A stretch of 25,794 bases of DNA from CBCXVS01 sp965178525 (GCA_965178525.1 CBCXVS010000078.1:1-25794); one strand, 5' to 3'. Positions 7,666 to 16,878 are shown, numbered from the stretch's first letter. Notes: generated by a model from the sequence alone, not told the origin. Numbers and translations: made by a program.

Positions 7666-8979
7666 ATGGAAGCCAATGCAGCCCATCCACCGCCACGTGA
7701 GGAGGCGCGCTATCGGACCTTAGTTGAAGGCTCCATTCAGGGTATTCTCATTCATCGGGCCTTTCGCCCCCTCTTTGTCAACCAGGCTCTGGCCACGATG
7801 TTTGGCTACGAACATCCGAACGACGTGCTACAATTGGAGTCTATCCGACTGCTCATCGCCCCTGAGATTCAGACCCCGCACCAGCTTCGTGCTCACGCGA
7901 GGATGCAGGGCATGCCTGCATTTACCCAGTATGAATTTCAAGGCGTCGCCCGCGATGAATCGCGGCGCTGGTTTGACAATATCGTCACGGTTGTGGAGTG
8001 GGAGAGAACCCCCGCCATTCAGGTCACCCTCGTCGATATCACCACGCGCAAGGAGCTCGAAGCGGCACAGCACCGCTTGGAGACACATCTGCGTCAGATG
8101 CATAAATTGACGACCCTGGGAATCTTTGCGGGTGGGTTGGCTCATGATTTCAACAATTTTCTTGGCGCCATGATGGGGCATCTGGAGTTCTTAAGCCTGA
8201 TCACCCCTCCAGGGTCTGAAGGAAGGCTTCATGTGCATGAAGCTCTTGAGGCCGGGAAGCATGCGAAGGAACTCGTCCAACGCCTTGCGGCCTGGAGTCA
8301 GCACTTTCAGAATATACGAAGTCCGCTTGATCTGCTGCCGCTGATTGAAAAAGTCCGGACGTTGTTACAACCCGCCTGGCCGGCCACAGTGACGTTTCAT
8401 CAGACTGTCGAGCAGCAAGTGTATCCCGTCTTGGCCAACGTTGTGCATATGCAGCAAATGCTCATGAACCTGTACACCAACGCCGTGGAAGCCATGGGGC
8501 CGCGCGGGGGGGAGCTTGAGGTGCGCTTAGCAGCTATCGAACACGATGGCCGCGATCGGACCATTCCGCCGGAGTTGGCGCTGGGAGCGTACGTGCGCCT
8601 GTGTGTGCGCGACACGGGTCCTGGGATGGCGCCACCTATCCGCGACCGTATCTTTGAACCGTTCTTTACGACCAAAAGCGAGCAGGGCGGAACCGGTCTC
8701 GGCTTGGTACTGGTACAGAGCATTGTCTCCTATTATGGCGGTACGATCACCGTGGAGAGTACCCCAAAGCAGGGTACAGCTTTCACGTTGTATCTCCCGC
8801 ACGCTTCGGGTTCGCCCGAGACCAGCGCGGCGCCTGGGTCCGCGCTGGCAGGAAACGCGGTGTCTGCCCCGCCTGGAATGGCGTCGGGTCCGCACCCGTT
8901 CCATTGCCCGTCAACGCCGCCCATCCTCACTTCGATGTCAGCGTCCAAATCGGATCCCAATCACCATCCGTTATGCTAA
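7666..8979 (+). CDS. Soluble PAS-domain histidine kinase (NtrB-like)
   Basis: 437 residues. The ATG at 7666 is chosen because GGAAGGA (7652-7658) lies seven bases upstream and the protein then starts at a normal pre-PAS helix (MEANAAHPPPREEARYRTLVEG). The PAS domain covers roughly residues 15-140, ending in the DIT.RKELE linker. The HisKA-like H box is at H160 (LGIFAGGLAHDFNNFL), of the AHDFNN class found in NtrB-like hybrid kinases. The HATPase has the N box LMNLYTNAVEAMGPRGG, G1 DTGPGM, F box IFEPFFTTK and G2 GGTGLGLVLVQSIV. No membrane segment is visible, so it is probably cytosolic. The last 55 or so residues are Pro/Ser-rich, resemble no domain, and overlap the end of the convergent cyclase gene. 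It may pair with the REC-PAS-REC-LuxR regulator on the other side of the shared intergenic region. Confidence 0.88.
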   Translation: MEANAAHPPPREEARYRTLVEGSIQGILIHRAFRPLFVNQALATMFGYEHPNDVLQLESIRLLIAPEIQTPHQLRAHARMQGMPAFTQYEFQGVARDESRRWFDNIVTVVEWERTPAIQVTLVDITTRKELEAAQHRLETHLRQMHKLTTLGIFAGGLAHDFNNFLGAMMGHLEFLSLITPPGSEGRLHVHEALEAGKHAKELVQRLAAWSQHFQNIRSPLDLLPLIEKVRTLLQPAWPATVTFHQTVEQQVYPVLANVVHMQQMLMNLYTNAVEAMGPRGGELEVRLAAIEHDGRDRTIPPELALGAYVRLCVRDTGPGMAPPIRDRIFEPFFTTKSEQGGTGLGLVLVQSIVSYYGGTITVESTPKQGTAFTLYLPHASGSPETSAAPGSALAGNAVSAPPGMASGPHPFHCPSTPPILTSMSASKSDPNHHPLC

Positions 8980-11074
8980 ACGCCTCGTGACACCGCTTGA
9001 CATAGGCTTGCGATACCGGATCATCTCGCAGTTGCTCAAAAAGCTGGAGGGCTTCGCGCAGCTTGCCTTGTTTGTAGAGGCACAACGCCGCCTCATACTG
9101 ATCGAGGTAACCAGGACGGTTTTTCCCGTCTTGATTTTTGAAATCGAGGAGTTCATAGACGGTCACCGGCGTTTGCCGTCCCACGACCCGGATCGTGGCG
9201 ATCTCGCGACCTATAAATTTTTTCTTGGCCTGCTCCCATGTGTCTTCAGCGACCATGAGGTAGGTACCAAATTCCTTGTTGGCGCCTTCCAGGCGTGCCG
9301 CCAGGTTGGCGTTGTCCCCGGTCATGGTGTAGTCGAAAGGCTGCTTGGATCCCAGGTTGCCGACGATTACCTCGCCCGAATTGATGCCGATGCGCATATA
9401 CAACTGTTTATTGCCCAGCCCGTAGCTTTTCGAAAGGTTTTGACGGCGTTCGGCAAGTTTGCGTTGACAACGGAGCGCCGCCCGGCAGGCGCGCACCGCA
9501 TGATCCGGCTGGTCAACCGGGGCATTCCAGAAAGCCAGGATCGCATCGCCCTCATATTTGTCGAGAGTGCCGAGTTCGTCGAGGATAATCTCGGTCATGT
9601 CCGACAGATATTCATTCATCAAATCGATCAGCTTTTCGGGGTCCTTGATATCCTCGGAGATACTAGAAAAGCCTTGCAGATCCGTGAACATCATGGACAG
9701 TTCTCGCTTGATCCCACCCAACTTGGCCCGCGATGGCTCGTTGAGCAGTTGTTGAATGACCTCCGGGCTGAGATAGTGTTCGAAGAGCCCCTTGATGCGG
9801 GCGCGCTCCCGTCCTTCTGTCGCGTAGTCGACAATGACTCCGATGGTGAGAGCCACCACGATAGCCAGCTGTAAGACGACCATTGGCAGCCAATATCCCC
9901 GCTCATAGGCCAGAAACGCGCCTAGACCGGGTAAGGGTAGGAAGAGGGCAAAGGCGAGAACCGTATACCCAACATTCCCACCGAACCTGACTGCCAAAGC
10001 CGCCAATACGCTCAGCGCCAGGGTGAACGCGAAGACCGCCGGAGGCGGAACGTCGCGCAAGACATCGGTGCTCAGCAGATTGTCCAGCAGAGTGGCGTGG
10101 ATCATGGCGCCGGGCGCAACCGCACTCAACGGTGTGGGACGCAAATCGAGCAGACCCGGGGCGCTCAGGCCTAATAAGACATAGGCATCCTTGAATACCG
10201 CGGGATCAATCGCCGGGTCAACGCCACCGCGAAGGCTCATTTCGGCCTGGAGGATCTCCTTGACATTATACGTCTCGTAGACCGCCGTGGCGCCACGATA
10301 GTTCAGAATCACCTGCGCGTGCGGATCGATCGGCACAGGATGGTGATCGATATATAACCAACTATCCTGTACACGCAGGGAGCGGACCGGATGGCCTAGC
10401 AGATAGGCGGCCATACCTAGCGAGGGCACCGCATGCCCGTCGAACTGGGTGAACAGGTTCGCCCGGCGCGTGATGGCATCGTGATCGGGCTGGCCCACCA
10501 CATGGCCCAACCCCGCACTGTTTCCGGCCACCTCGGCCACAGGAAAGGCGGCCCGTGTCATCACCCACGGGGTGTTGGAATGCGCCTGCAGCCAAGATGA
10601 CAAGCCCTCGACCGGCGCCGGAGGAACGCTCATCCGGTTTGGCCAGGCGGTGGCGCGTCCCGAGTGTCCCGCGCTGAGAAATAGAGTGGAAACGACATTG
10701 CCCGCGGCACGCATGGCTTGCCCGAGGATGCGATCGTCAGCCATGCCGTAAATGGAGTCTTCACTGGTGATGACGTCAAAGACGAAGACTTTGGCTCCGC
10801 CGCGCCTGGCAAAGTCGATGACGGCTGCATAGGCCTCACGGGGCCAAGGCCAGGACCACTGTTGGGACCGGGCGCCCCAGTCTAGACTGGCCTGATCGAG
10901 CAAAATGAGCTTGATGTGCGTCGAGGCCGAAGACGGCTTGGCATAATACCGGACACGCCAGTCCCAGGTGGTACATTCCCACCACCGCTCTAACCATCCA
11001 TATTGCCAGGCCGCGAGTGCGACCAGAGCCACAAAAAGGCCCGATAGGAGAGCCTGGCGGACTTTGGAAGTCAT
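8927..11074 (-). CDS. CHASE2-domain class III adenylate/guanylate cyclase
   Basis: 715 residues, full-length for this family. The N-terminal helix (LLSGLFVALVALAAWQYG) precedes an extracytoplasmic CHASE2 sensor at about 40-335 (IKLILLDQASLDWG...WPWPREAYAAVIDFARRGGAKVFVFDVITSED...VLLGLSAPGLLDLRPTPL). Three helices follow at about 345-420 and a catalytic domain at about 465-640. Metal-binding Asps are in MMFTDLQGF and KYEGDAILAFWNAP; the Lys of LDKYEGD and Asp of FDYTMTGD suit ATP selection, and the Asn/Arg transition-state pair is in GDNANLAARLEG. All catalytic residues look intact, so it should make cAMP in response to an external cue. The C-terminus has a TPR-like helix pair (YEAALCLYKQGKLREALQLFEQL). 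Its 3' end overlaps the convergent kinase by 53 bp. The gene follows the M48 gene after 92 bp. Confidence 0.93.
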   Translation of the reverse strand: MTSKVRQALLSGLFVALVALAAWQYGWLERWWECTTWDWRVRYYAKPSSASTHIKLILLDQASLDWGARSQQWSWPWPREAYAAVIDFARRGGAKVFVFDVITSEDSIYGMADDRILGQAMRAAGNVVSTLFLSAGHSGRATAWPNRMSVPPAPVEGLSSWLQAHSNTPWVMTRAAFPVAEVAGNSAGLGHVVGQPDHDAITRRANLFTQFDGHAVPSLGMAAYLLGHPVRSLRVQDSWLYIDHHPVPIDPHAQVILNYRGATAVYETYNVKEILQAEMSLRGGVDPAIDPAVFKDAYVLLGLSAPGLLDLRPTPLSAVAPGAMIHATLLDNLLSTDVLRDVPPPAVFAFTLALSVLAALAVRFGGNVGYTVLAFALFLPLPGLGAFLAYERGYWLPMVVLQLAIVVALTIGVIVDYATEGRERARIKGLFEHYLSPEVIQQLLNEPSRAKLGGIKRELSMMFTDLQGFSSISEDIKDPEKLIDLMNEYLSDMTEIILDELGTLDKYEGDAILAFWNAPVDQPDHAVRACRAALRCQRKLAERRQNLSKSYGLGNKQLYMRIGINSGEVIVGNLGSKQPFDYTMTGDNANLAARLEGANKEFGTYLMVAEDTWEQAKKKFIGREIATIRVVGRQTPVTVYELLDFKNQDGKNRPGYLDQYEAALCLYKQGKLREALQLFEQLRDDPVSQAYVKRCHEAFSITDGDWDPIWTLTSK

Positions 11075-11124
11075 CGATCATGGTCCTTTCGGAACCTGCC
11101 GTCGCGCTAAATGCCGGCCATCAT

Positions 11125-11167
11125 CCGGCGAAATCGCCGGGCCCGCGCCACGGCCGAGGTCTCGGCC
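11125..11167 (-). other. Two short hairpins after the M48 gene
   Basis: Two perfect 7-bp stems with 2-base loops: CCGGCGA/TCGCCGG at 11125-11140, and GGCCGAG/CTCGGCC at 11152-11167, the second touching the M48 stop codon. Neither is followed by a T run on the minus strand. They may weaken read-through or protect the 3' end of the SH3-M48 mRNA ahead of the cyclase gene. Confidence 0.4.
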
Positions 11168-12015
11168 TAGCTTCCTATGATCTGCCGAATGTTGTCGATG
11201 CGGTTGCCCGGATCGGGATGGGATCGGGCAAACCTCTTCTGCTCCGGCTGCACGCGGCGTTGCATAGCGGTCAAGATACGGACGATCGCGTGCGGATTGT
11301 AGCCCACCCGTTTGATGAGCTCAACGGCAGCCCGGTCGGCTGCCGTTTCATAACGCCGCGAGTATCCTTTATTAATGATGGTGCTGGTCACATCTTTGAC
11401 GGAGCCTTCAAAGGCCTTTGTCAGCTCTGAGAACTGTAGGCCGGGAAGTTTTTCGATTTCTTTTTTGCTCAAATCTGCGGCGATGGCGGCGGCCATCGCC
11501 GCGACCCGGCTTTTCTTAATCGCATTGATCCCGTGCCGAGCCTGCACATGGCCGATTTCATGGGCGAGCACAGCCGCCACTTCGTCCTCGCTCTTACATA
11601 AACGGAGGAGACCGCGGGAGACAAAGATAAAACCGCTCGGCGCGGCAAAGGCATTGATTTCATCGCTATCGAGCACCAGAAAATGGTAGCCGGTAAAGGT
11701 GGCCGGCCGATCTGAGGCCAGAGCCAGCGTTTGGCCAATCAGATTCACATAACGCGTCAGCCGGGGCTTGAAATAAGGCGGGTACTCATGCAGCACGGTC
11801 GCCGCGACCGCGCGGCCAATATAGTATTCCTGTTCCGGCGTGAATTCTTGAAAAAGCGCTGCACGCTTTTGGTCGAGGTCTTTGAACATCTCCAGCAATT
11901 CCGCGGGATTTTGCTGGACCTGTTGGATCCGCTGTTCAAGCTCGGCACAGCTACTTAAAACGCACAGCATGGCGCTGGTCAAGAGCATGGCCAGGAGTCG
12001 TTGCCAGATGCGCAT
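11167..12015 (-). CDS. M48-family zinc metalloprotease lipoprotein
   Basis: 282 residues. The N-terminus is a lipoprotein signal (LLAMLLTSAMLCVLSSC) with lipobox L-S-S-C23, so the mature enzyme should be membrane-anchored in the periplasm. The M48 zinc motif HEIGH is at H152-H156 (VAAVLAHEIGHVQARHG), and the third ligand is the Glu of YETAADRAAVELIKRVGYNP, followed by the family's closing motif RSHPDPGNRIDNI. Residues 20-70 form a helical region (ELEQRIQQVQQNPAELLEMFKDLDQKRAALFQEF). Relatives such as BepA, LoiP and YcaL act in outer-membrane protein quality control. The start codon overlaps the stop of the SH3 gene by one base (TAATG) with GGAGG upstream, indicating translational coupling. 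Confidence 0.92.
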   Translation of the reverse strand: MRIWQRLLAMLLTSAMLCVLSSCAELEQRIQQVQQNPAELLEMFKDLDQKRAALFQEFTPEQEYYIGRAVAATVLHEYPPYFKPRLTRYVNLIGQTLALASDRPATFTGYHFLVLDSDEINAFAAPSGFIFVSRGLLRLCKSEDEVAAVLAHEIGHVQARHGINAIKKSRVAAMAAAIAADLSKKEIEKLPGLQFSELTKAFEGSVKDVTSTIINKGYSRRYETAADRAAVELIKRVGYNPHAIVRILTAMQRRVQPEQKRFARSHPDPGNRIDNIRQIIGS

Positions 12016-12521
12016 TACACACCTCCTTTGGCCGGTTTAACGCGGCCTCTGCGCAGAAATTGCCTCATCTCAGAGCGAGAGACGGTAATCTTTTCCATAC
12101 GATCCACCCATGTGAAGTCCACGGTTGGATGGCGAGATTTAAAGGCCACTTCGACTTGTTTGTTAAAGCCTTTGCCCGCCAATGAGATTTCCTCACTCGT
12201 GGCGCCCGTGTCTGAGGTGCCATCGTCTTTGCCCGGCGACTTCAGAAACTGTCTCTGGGTTAATGCCGAGGTATACACCCATCCTTGCAGGCCGTCACGA
12301 TCCGATACGCGCACCCATGGCAAGTCCTGCTGTAACACCTGGACGAGATCGCCATAGGTTAACGTTTTAATGACCCGTGCCAGAAAAGAGGGTTGCGCTC
12401 GCATCTGTCCTTTCTGCACTTGCACGCGTTGTGGCTCCGCCGCAGCCCACACGATCAGGCTGGCGAGGAGACAACCCCCGATCATACACAGAACTTTTTT
12501 CCAGAGCTGCAGACGCTGCAT
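12015..12521 (-). CDS. Exported bacterial SH3-domain protein
   Basis: 168 residues. The ATG at 12521 follows GAAGGAGGG (12526-12534); the longer in-frame reading to 12692 is rejected because the signal peptide (LWKKVLCMIGGCLLASLIVWAAAEP) begins at this Met. Residues 30-95 form an SH3_3-type domain (RVQVQKGQMRAQPSFLARVIKTLTYGDLVQVLQQDLPWVRVSDRDGLQGWVYTSAL), a module that usually binds peptidoglycan or mediates envelope protein contacts. The C-terminal part (SEEISLAGKGFNKQVEVAFKSRHPTVDFTWVDRME) matches sequences commonly found next to M48 proteases. It forms an operon with the M48 gene, so a role as an adaptor or partner of that protease is a reasonable inference. Confidence 0.85.
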   Translation of the reverse strand: MQRLQLWKKVLCMIGGCLLASLIVWAAAEPQRVQVQKGQMRAQPSFLARVIKTLTYGDLVQVLQQDLPWVRVSDRDGLQGWVYTSALTQRQFLKSPGKDDGTSDTGATSEEISLAGKGFNKQVEVAFKSRHPTVDFTWVDRMEKITVSRSEMRQFLRRGRVKPAKGGV

Positions 12522-12905
12522 CAGACCCTCCTTCCCCGAACCGGGTAAGCTGGTATCACCATCGGCCTGGCACGCACAAGAGGCGTGAGTAAAAACAATC
12601 GATACCTCACATCTGATGACCGGAATGCGCCGAAACGCCCGGGCATACCTATCAACTGGTCCCATTTTATGAGTGTGCCGCGCAAGTCTCAAGAGATTCT
12701 AAAACCTCGAAGTAGATAATGGTTAGTAATGAGTTAGGAGTTGCAGGCTATCCACTATCCACCAACATTAAAAAATTCTCATGTACGGCTCATCTCACTC
12801 TAATGTTGCCGGCCTATAGTTATGCCTGTTCGTTACAGCGAAGACGTGCCGCCAATGTCACGGCACCTTGAGCATTCCAGCACAGAACGAAAAGGAGCAG
12901 CACCC
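12522..12905. other. Divergent promoter region between the SH3-M48 operon and htrA
   Basis: 384 bp separating two divergently transcribed envelope-quality-control units, so both promoters should lie here. The segment 12690-12820 is AT-rich and contains short near-repeats (GTTAGTAATGAGTTAGGAGTT; CTATCCACTATCCACC). I cannot assign -35/-10 boxes with confidence. Open frames that run through it from either side are upstream extensions without protein character. Confidence 0.4.
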
Positions 12906-14396
12906 ATGTTGCAACGCATGAAACCCGTTCTACACGGCAAACGCTGGCGCGGCGCAAAGGCCTTGGCCGCTGTCGCCATGTCCTTTTTCCTGGTCGGCCT
13001 TATCGTGGCGTCGGAGCTGCAATGGACCAACGCCGCCACCGCCCAAGGCCTTGAGAACGGACCTCAGGCCATAGCGGCTGCGCCGATGCGGCCCGCATCT
13101 TTTGCCAGTCTGGCCCAGCAGCTCAGCCCAACTGTGGTCAACATTAAGGTCACCAAGATGCAGCACGTGAGCGGCTGGCAATTCCCGCCGCATCCGCAAG
13201 GCCCCTTTGGGGACTTTTTCAAGCGGTTTTTCAAAGACATGCCCCAACGGCCGGACCATTTTTGGCAGCGCGGCTCAGGGTCTGGCGTCATCATCCGGGA
13301 TGATGGCTACATCGTGACCAACCATCATGTGATCGAAGGGGCTGAAGCCGTGACAGTCACGCTGGCGGACCAAAGCGAATACGAGGCGCAGATCGTGGGC
13401 CGCGATCCCAAAACGGACCTCGCGGTCCTACGGATCGAGCCGAAGGCGGCGTTGCCCGTCGCCCACCTGGGCGATTCGGAAAGCCTACACGTCGGTGACT
13501 GGGTCCTCGCCATCGGCAATCCGTTTGGCCTGAGCCATACCGTGACATCCGGTATCGTCAGCGCCAAAGGCCGTGTCATCGGCGCGGGTCCGTATGATGA
13601 TTTTATTCAGACCGATGCCTCTATCAACCCGGGCAATTCCGGCGGACCGCTCTTTAACATGCAGGGAGAAGTGATCGGCATCAACACCGCGATTCTTCCC
13701 CACGGACAGGGGATCGGGTTTGCCATTCCGGTGAACACCGCCAAGCCGCTGATCCCGCAATTGGTCAGTAAAGGCGCCGTGACGCGCGGCTATCTCGGCG
13801 TCAACATCCAGACCTTGACGCCAGAGCTGGCCACGGCCCTCAAACTGCAGGAGCGCCAGGGCGCCCTCGTCAGTGCTGTCATGCCCCATAGCCCGGCAGA
13901 CCAGGCCGGCGTACGGCGCGGTGATATCATTCTGCGCTTCAACGGCGAAAGGGTTGAAGACTCGCGTGATTTAGCGGCCATGGCCGCCGCCACCCCGGTC
14001 GGTGACGAGGTGAAGGTTCTCGTCCTGCGGGAGGGCGAGCAAAAGACCTTGCCCTTGACGGTTGGCAAGATGCAATCGGCGGCGGATGCGGCTGAAGCAT
14101 CCAACCGGCCGGCGCAGGGCAAGTGGGGTTTACAGCTTCAGGACATGACGCCGGAGATGGCCCGCCAGCGTGGCTTGGCCACGTCCCAGGGTGTGATGGT
14201 CGTGGCCGTGCCGCCTGGCAGTCCAGCCGCCAAAGCCGGTGTCCGCCCGGGGGACATCCTGCAGGAAGTGAATCAGCAGGCCGTGCATTCAATTCAGGAC
14301 GTCAAGGAGGCGCTGGCCAAGGTCAAGGATGACGACGCGCTCCTGCTTCTGGTCAAACGGAATCAGGGCAGCTTGTTCATCGCCATAGCGAAATAA
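12906..14396 (+). CDS. degP: Periplasmic serine protease Do/HtrA with two PDZ domains
   Basis: 496 residues. The start is placed at 12906, with AAGGAG nine bases upstream, immediately before the export signal (KRWRGAKALAAVAMSFFLVGLIVASELQ). The trypsin-like domain carries the triad H141 (TNHHVIEGA), D171 (PKTDLAVLRI) and S245 (INPGNSGGPLFN), with GSGSGVIIRDDGYIVTN leading into it. The LA-type loop (GWQFPPHPQGPFGDFFKRFFKDMPQRPDHFWQ) is well developed. PDZ1 (RGYLGVNIQTLTPELATALKL...ADQAGVRRGDIILRFNGERV) and PDZ2 (KWGLQLQDMTPEMARQRGL...AAKAGVRPGDILQEVNQQAV) follow. It should degrade or refold misfolded envelope proteins. It lies divergent to the SH3-M48 pair, which suggests a shared envelope-stress context. 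Confidence 0.94.
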   Translation: MLQRMKPVLHGKRWRGAKALAAVAMSFFLVGLIVASELQWTNAATAQGLENGPQAIAAAPMRPASFASLAQQLSPTVVNIKVTKMQHVSGWQFPPHPQGPFGDFFKRFFKDMPQRPDHFWQRGSGSGVIIRDDGYIVTNHHVIEGAEAVTVTLADQSEYEAQIVGRDPKTDLAVLRIEPKAALPVAHLGDSESLHVGDWVLAIGNPFGLSHTVTSGIVSAKGRVIGAGPYDDFIQTDASINPGNSGGPLFNMQGEVIGINTAILPHGQGIGFAIPVNTAKPLIPQLVSKGAVTRGYLGVNIQTLTPELATALKLQERQGALVSAVMPHSPADQAGVRRGDIILRFNGERVEDSRDLAAMAAATPVGDEVKVLVLREGEQKTLPLTVGKMQSAADAAEASNRPAQGKWGLQLQDMTPEMARQRGLATSQGVMVVAVPPGSPAAKAGVRPGDILQEVNQQAVHSIQDVKEALAKVKDDDALLLLVKRNQGSLFIAIAK

Positions 14397-14416
14397 GTTC
14401 CCGAACCGAATTAAAT

Positions 14417-14442
14417 CATCTTTTTCCTCTGGAAAAACGATG
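14417..14442 (+). terminator. Possible hairpin after htrA
   Basis: CATCTTTTTCC pairs with GGAAAAA-C-GATG across a TCT loop with one bulged C, 20 bp after the htrA stop. It is mostly A-T pairing and has no following T run, so it is only a weak terminator candidate. Confidence 0.3.
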
Positions 14443-14559
14443 TAGCCAATTTTGTCCAGGAACTTAACGACTTCCTCCTCCCTCGACTTTACTTCCGCCG
14501 CGGATCATGGCATGGTGTGCAAGAACGCGGCGCCAGGGGTGCAGGGAGGGGAATCCACC

Positions 14560-15885
14560 ATGTCCGTTATTGATCAAAAACGTCTACCCCCTGAAATCTT
14601 TAAAATCGATGCCGAGCGCATGCGCCGGGGGTGGTATAGCGATCACTACTTCAACAATATCACGTCGATTCTCTCGACCCTGGCCGCACAGGCGTATCGC
14701 TTCCAAGGCCGCTGTCCGGAACTCACCGAGCAAGGCATTGACATCTCCCAAGTCGATGTTGGCAATCTGGAAGTCGACATGCAGTACTTCACCCGGCGCG
14801 ACCCCTTTTCCGTGGTTGCCGGGGTGGACCACGCCCTCGCCATGTTCAAGCTGTGCACCGGCTATTTCGATGACGACGGGAATTTTGTCAACACCTATCC
14901 CCATCTGGAAATCGACGCCGTCCATGACGGGACCAAGGTGGTCCCCTGGGAGCCCGTGCTGCGCGTGCGGGGGCGGTATCGGGATTTCGCCGTTTTGGAA
15001 ACCCCGACGCTCGGGGCGCTGGCCCGGCGCACCCGCATTGCCACGAACGTGTACAACACGCTGCGGGCCGCAGGCGGCAAACCGTTACTGTTTTTCCCGG
15101 CGCGATTCGATATCAACGAAACCCAACCCGGAGATGGGTATGCCTATCGCATTGCCGTCGATGTGCGAAATGCCGAGCAACAGGGCAATCTCGGCACCTT
15201 CATTTCGACCGAAGCGCAAGGCGATTGGTGGGGGGAAAAAGGCGGTGGCACCGTGGCGCATGGGTATTTGCTCTGCTTCCTGCGCGACACCGTGGAAGCG
15301 ATGCTGCAATTTGCCGCGGTGTTGCCGGCGGAGGTCAATCGGGTCGCCCTGGTCGATGTCAATAATGATTGCGTCGGTGATAGCGTGAAGACGGCAACGG
15401 CAATGTTTCAGCGCTATCGCCAACTCATCGATGCCGGGAAGCCGGAGGAGGCGGCGCGCTACGTGCTGTTCGGCGTGCGGCCGGATACCTCGGGCAACAT
15501 GATCGACCAGAGTGTTGTGCCCCTCGGCGACCCACGCCTAGACTGCGGGGTGAACCCCCGTTTGATCTATAACATCCGCAACGCGCTCGACAACCTCGCG
15601 GAGCATACGGATCTCCCCTACGGCTGGCTGGAGCGGGCACGCCAATACTTCCGTCAGGTGCAGATTATGGCCACCGGTGGGTTTACCCCCGACCGTATCG
15701 CCCAATTCGAGGCGATGGGCGTGCCGGTGGACATCTATGGCGTTGGCTCGTACCTCTTCGAAGGGGACAACAACGACTTTACGGCGGATGTTGTTCGCGT
15801 TAAGATTGACGGCGCGTGGTACGACATGGCCAAGGTGGGACGGCAAGCACGCCACAATCCCCATATGCAGAGGGTCATCTACTAA
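14560..15885 (+). CDS. pncB: Nicotinate phosphoribosyltransferase
   Basis: 441 residues. The ATG at 14560 has GGGAGGGG upstream; the frame is open to 14452 but that part is not typical. The enzyme converts nicotinate and PRPP to nicotinate mononucleotide, the entry step of the NAD salvage (Preiss-Handler) pathway in the cytosol. Family features visible are the N-terminal DAERMRRGWYSDHYFNNI, the RGRYRDFAVLETPTLGALARRTRIATNVY core, FPARFDINETQPGDGYAYRIA, and GGGTVAHGYLL with H234, the position of the phosphorylatable His in this superfamily. Also present are DVNNDCVGDSVKTA, YVLFGVRPDTSGNMIDQSV and the phosphate-binding end FEAMGVPVDIYGVGSYL. The stop codon is followed after one base by the nadK start, so the two should be co-transcribed. 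Confidence 0.93.
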   Translation: MSVIDQKRLPPEIFKIDAERMRRGWYSDHYFNNITSILSTLAAQAYRFQGRCPELTEQGIDISQVDVGNLEVDMQYFTRRDPFSVVAGVDHALAMFKLCTGYFDDDGNFVNTYPHLEIDAVHDGTKVVPWEPVLRVRGRYRDFAVLETPTLGALARRTRIATNVYNTLRAAGGKPLLFFPARFDINETQPGDGYAYRIAVDVRNAEQQGNLGTFISTEAQGDWWGEKGGGTVAHGYLLCFLRDTVEAMLQFAAVLPAEVNRVALVDVNNDCVGDSVKTATAMFQRYRQLIDAGKPEEAARYVLFGVRPDTSGNMIDQSVVPLGDPRLDCGVNPRLIYNIRNALDNLAEHTDLPYGWLERARQYFRQVQIMATGGFTPDRIAQFEAMGVPVDIYGVGSYLFEGDNNDFTADVVRVKIDGAWYDMAKVGRQARHNPHMQRVIY

Positions 15886-15886
15886 G

Positions 15887-16776
15887 GTGAAGATCTCTCG
15901 CCTGCTGGTAGTCTACAAAAAAGCTATTACGCGTTGTATGGGTATGCGCAACGGCCACGTCATGTCGCGGCGGTACATCAGCGTCATCCCGAGGCGGTCG
16001 ACGCCATGCAGCTCAGCCACGAGGAAAACCAGCGTACCCTGACGGCCGTTTGCCACGCCCTTGATGCGTTGCGTCTGCCCTATGATTGCCTGTATCGTGG
16101 CGAACTCGAGCCCGTGACCGGCTACGATCTGATTCTCAGCGTCGGCGGCGACGGCACGCTGTTGGAAGTCGCCCGGTACACGGGTACGACGCCGGTCCTT
16201 GGGGTCAATTCCGATCCGCAACGCAGCACCGCCTTTTTCTGCGCTGCCAATGGCACGACCATTGCGTCGTGTTTGCAGGCGTTGCTGGCCGGAACCTTAC
16301 AGCAAGTCCCCTTGACCCGCCTACAACTCGCGATCAACGGCCAGACGTTGCCCTTTTATGCCCTGAACGATCTGCTCGTCACGCACGCCAATCCGGCCGC
16401 CATGGCCACCTATACCTTACAGGTCGGAACGAGCAGCGAAGCCCAAAAAAGCTCCGGCATTTGGATCGCCACCGCCGGTTCCACTGCAGCCATGCGCGCC
16501 GCCGGTGGCCGTGTCATGCCTCTGCAGTCGCGCCAGCGCCAGTACTTGGTGCGTGAACCTTATACCGGCAATGGCCTGTGTTACCGCCTCCTGAAGGACC
16601 TCGTGTCCCCGGATATCTCCCTGCAAGTGACTTCCCGCATGCGCCGCGGCCGTCTTTTCATCGATGGCCCGCATCTGCGTTATGCGTTGGGTCTGGGCGA
16701 TGTGCTTGACGTGACGCTGGCGCCCACCCCGCTCCGCCTCCTCGGTCTCGATAGCGCTCGGCAGCAGCGGTTTTAG
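15887..16776 (+). CDS. nadK: NAD kinase, with an A6 frameshift near the N-terminus
   Basis: The enzyme phosphorylates NAD to NADP using ATP. The body from about 15922 to 16776 is unmistakable: YDLILSVGGDGTLLEVARY with the catalytic Asp of GGDGT, PVLGVNSDPQRS, the NDLLVTHANPAAMATYTLQV stretch, SSGIWIATAGSTAAMRAAGG and a DGPHLRYALGLGD C-terminal region. The natural start is the GTG at 15887, one base after the pncB stop: VKISRLLVVYKKA. That frame closes unless one A is added, or the ribosome slips back by one, in the A6 tract at 15917-15922. Either change yields LLVVYKKSYYALYGYAQRPRH and runs into the body. Without it, the only in-frame start is a weak TTG at 15934. A shortened protein would lose the first beta strand of the Rossmann-like domain. 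Confidence 0.88.
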
Positions 16777-16878
16777 GCGTACATTAGACAATGCCTCTTA
16801 ATCTTCGTTAAATCAGGGCTTATCAAGAGTGTGGTCTCATACGGCGGGGTTATGGTATGGCCTCAAGCTTCAGAATGA

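Noticed and set aside
8546..9874. Long plus-strand open frame (442 codons) covering the kinase end and the cyclase 3' half
   Set aside because: It is antisense to the cyclase catalytic domain and out of frame with the kinase, both of which have clear conserved motifs; its own sequence matches no domain and it has no ribosome-binding site.
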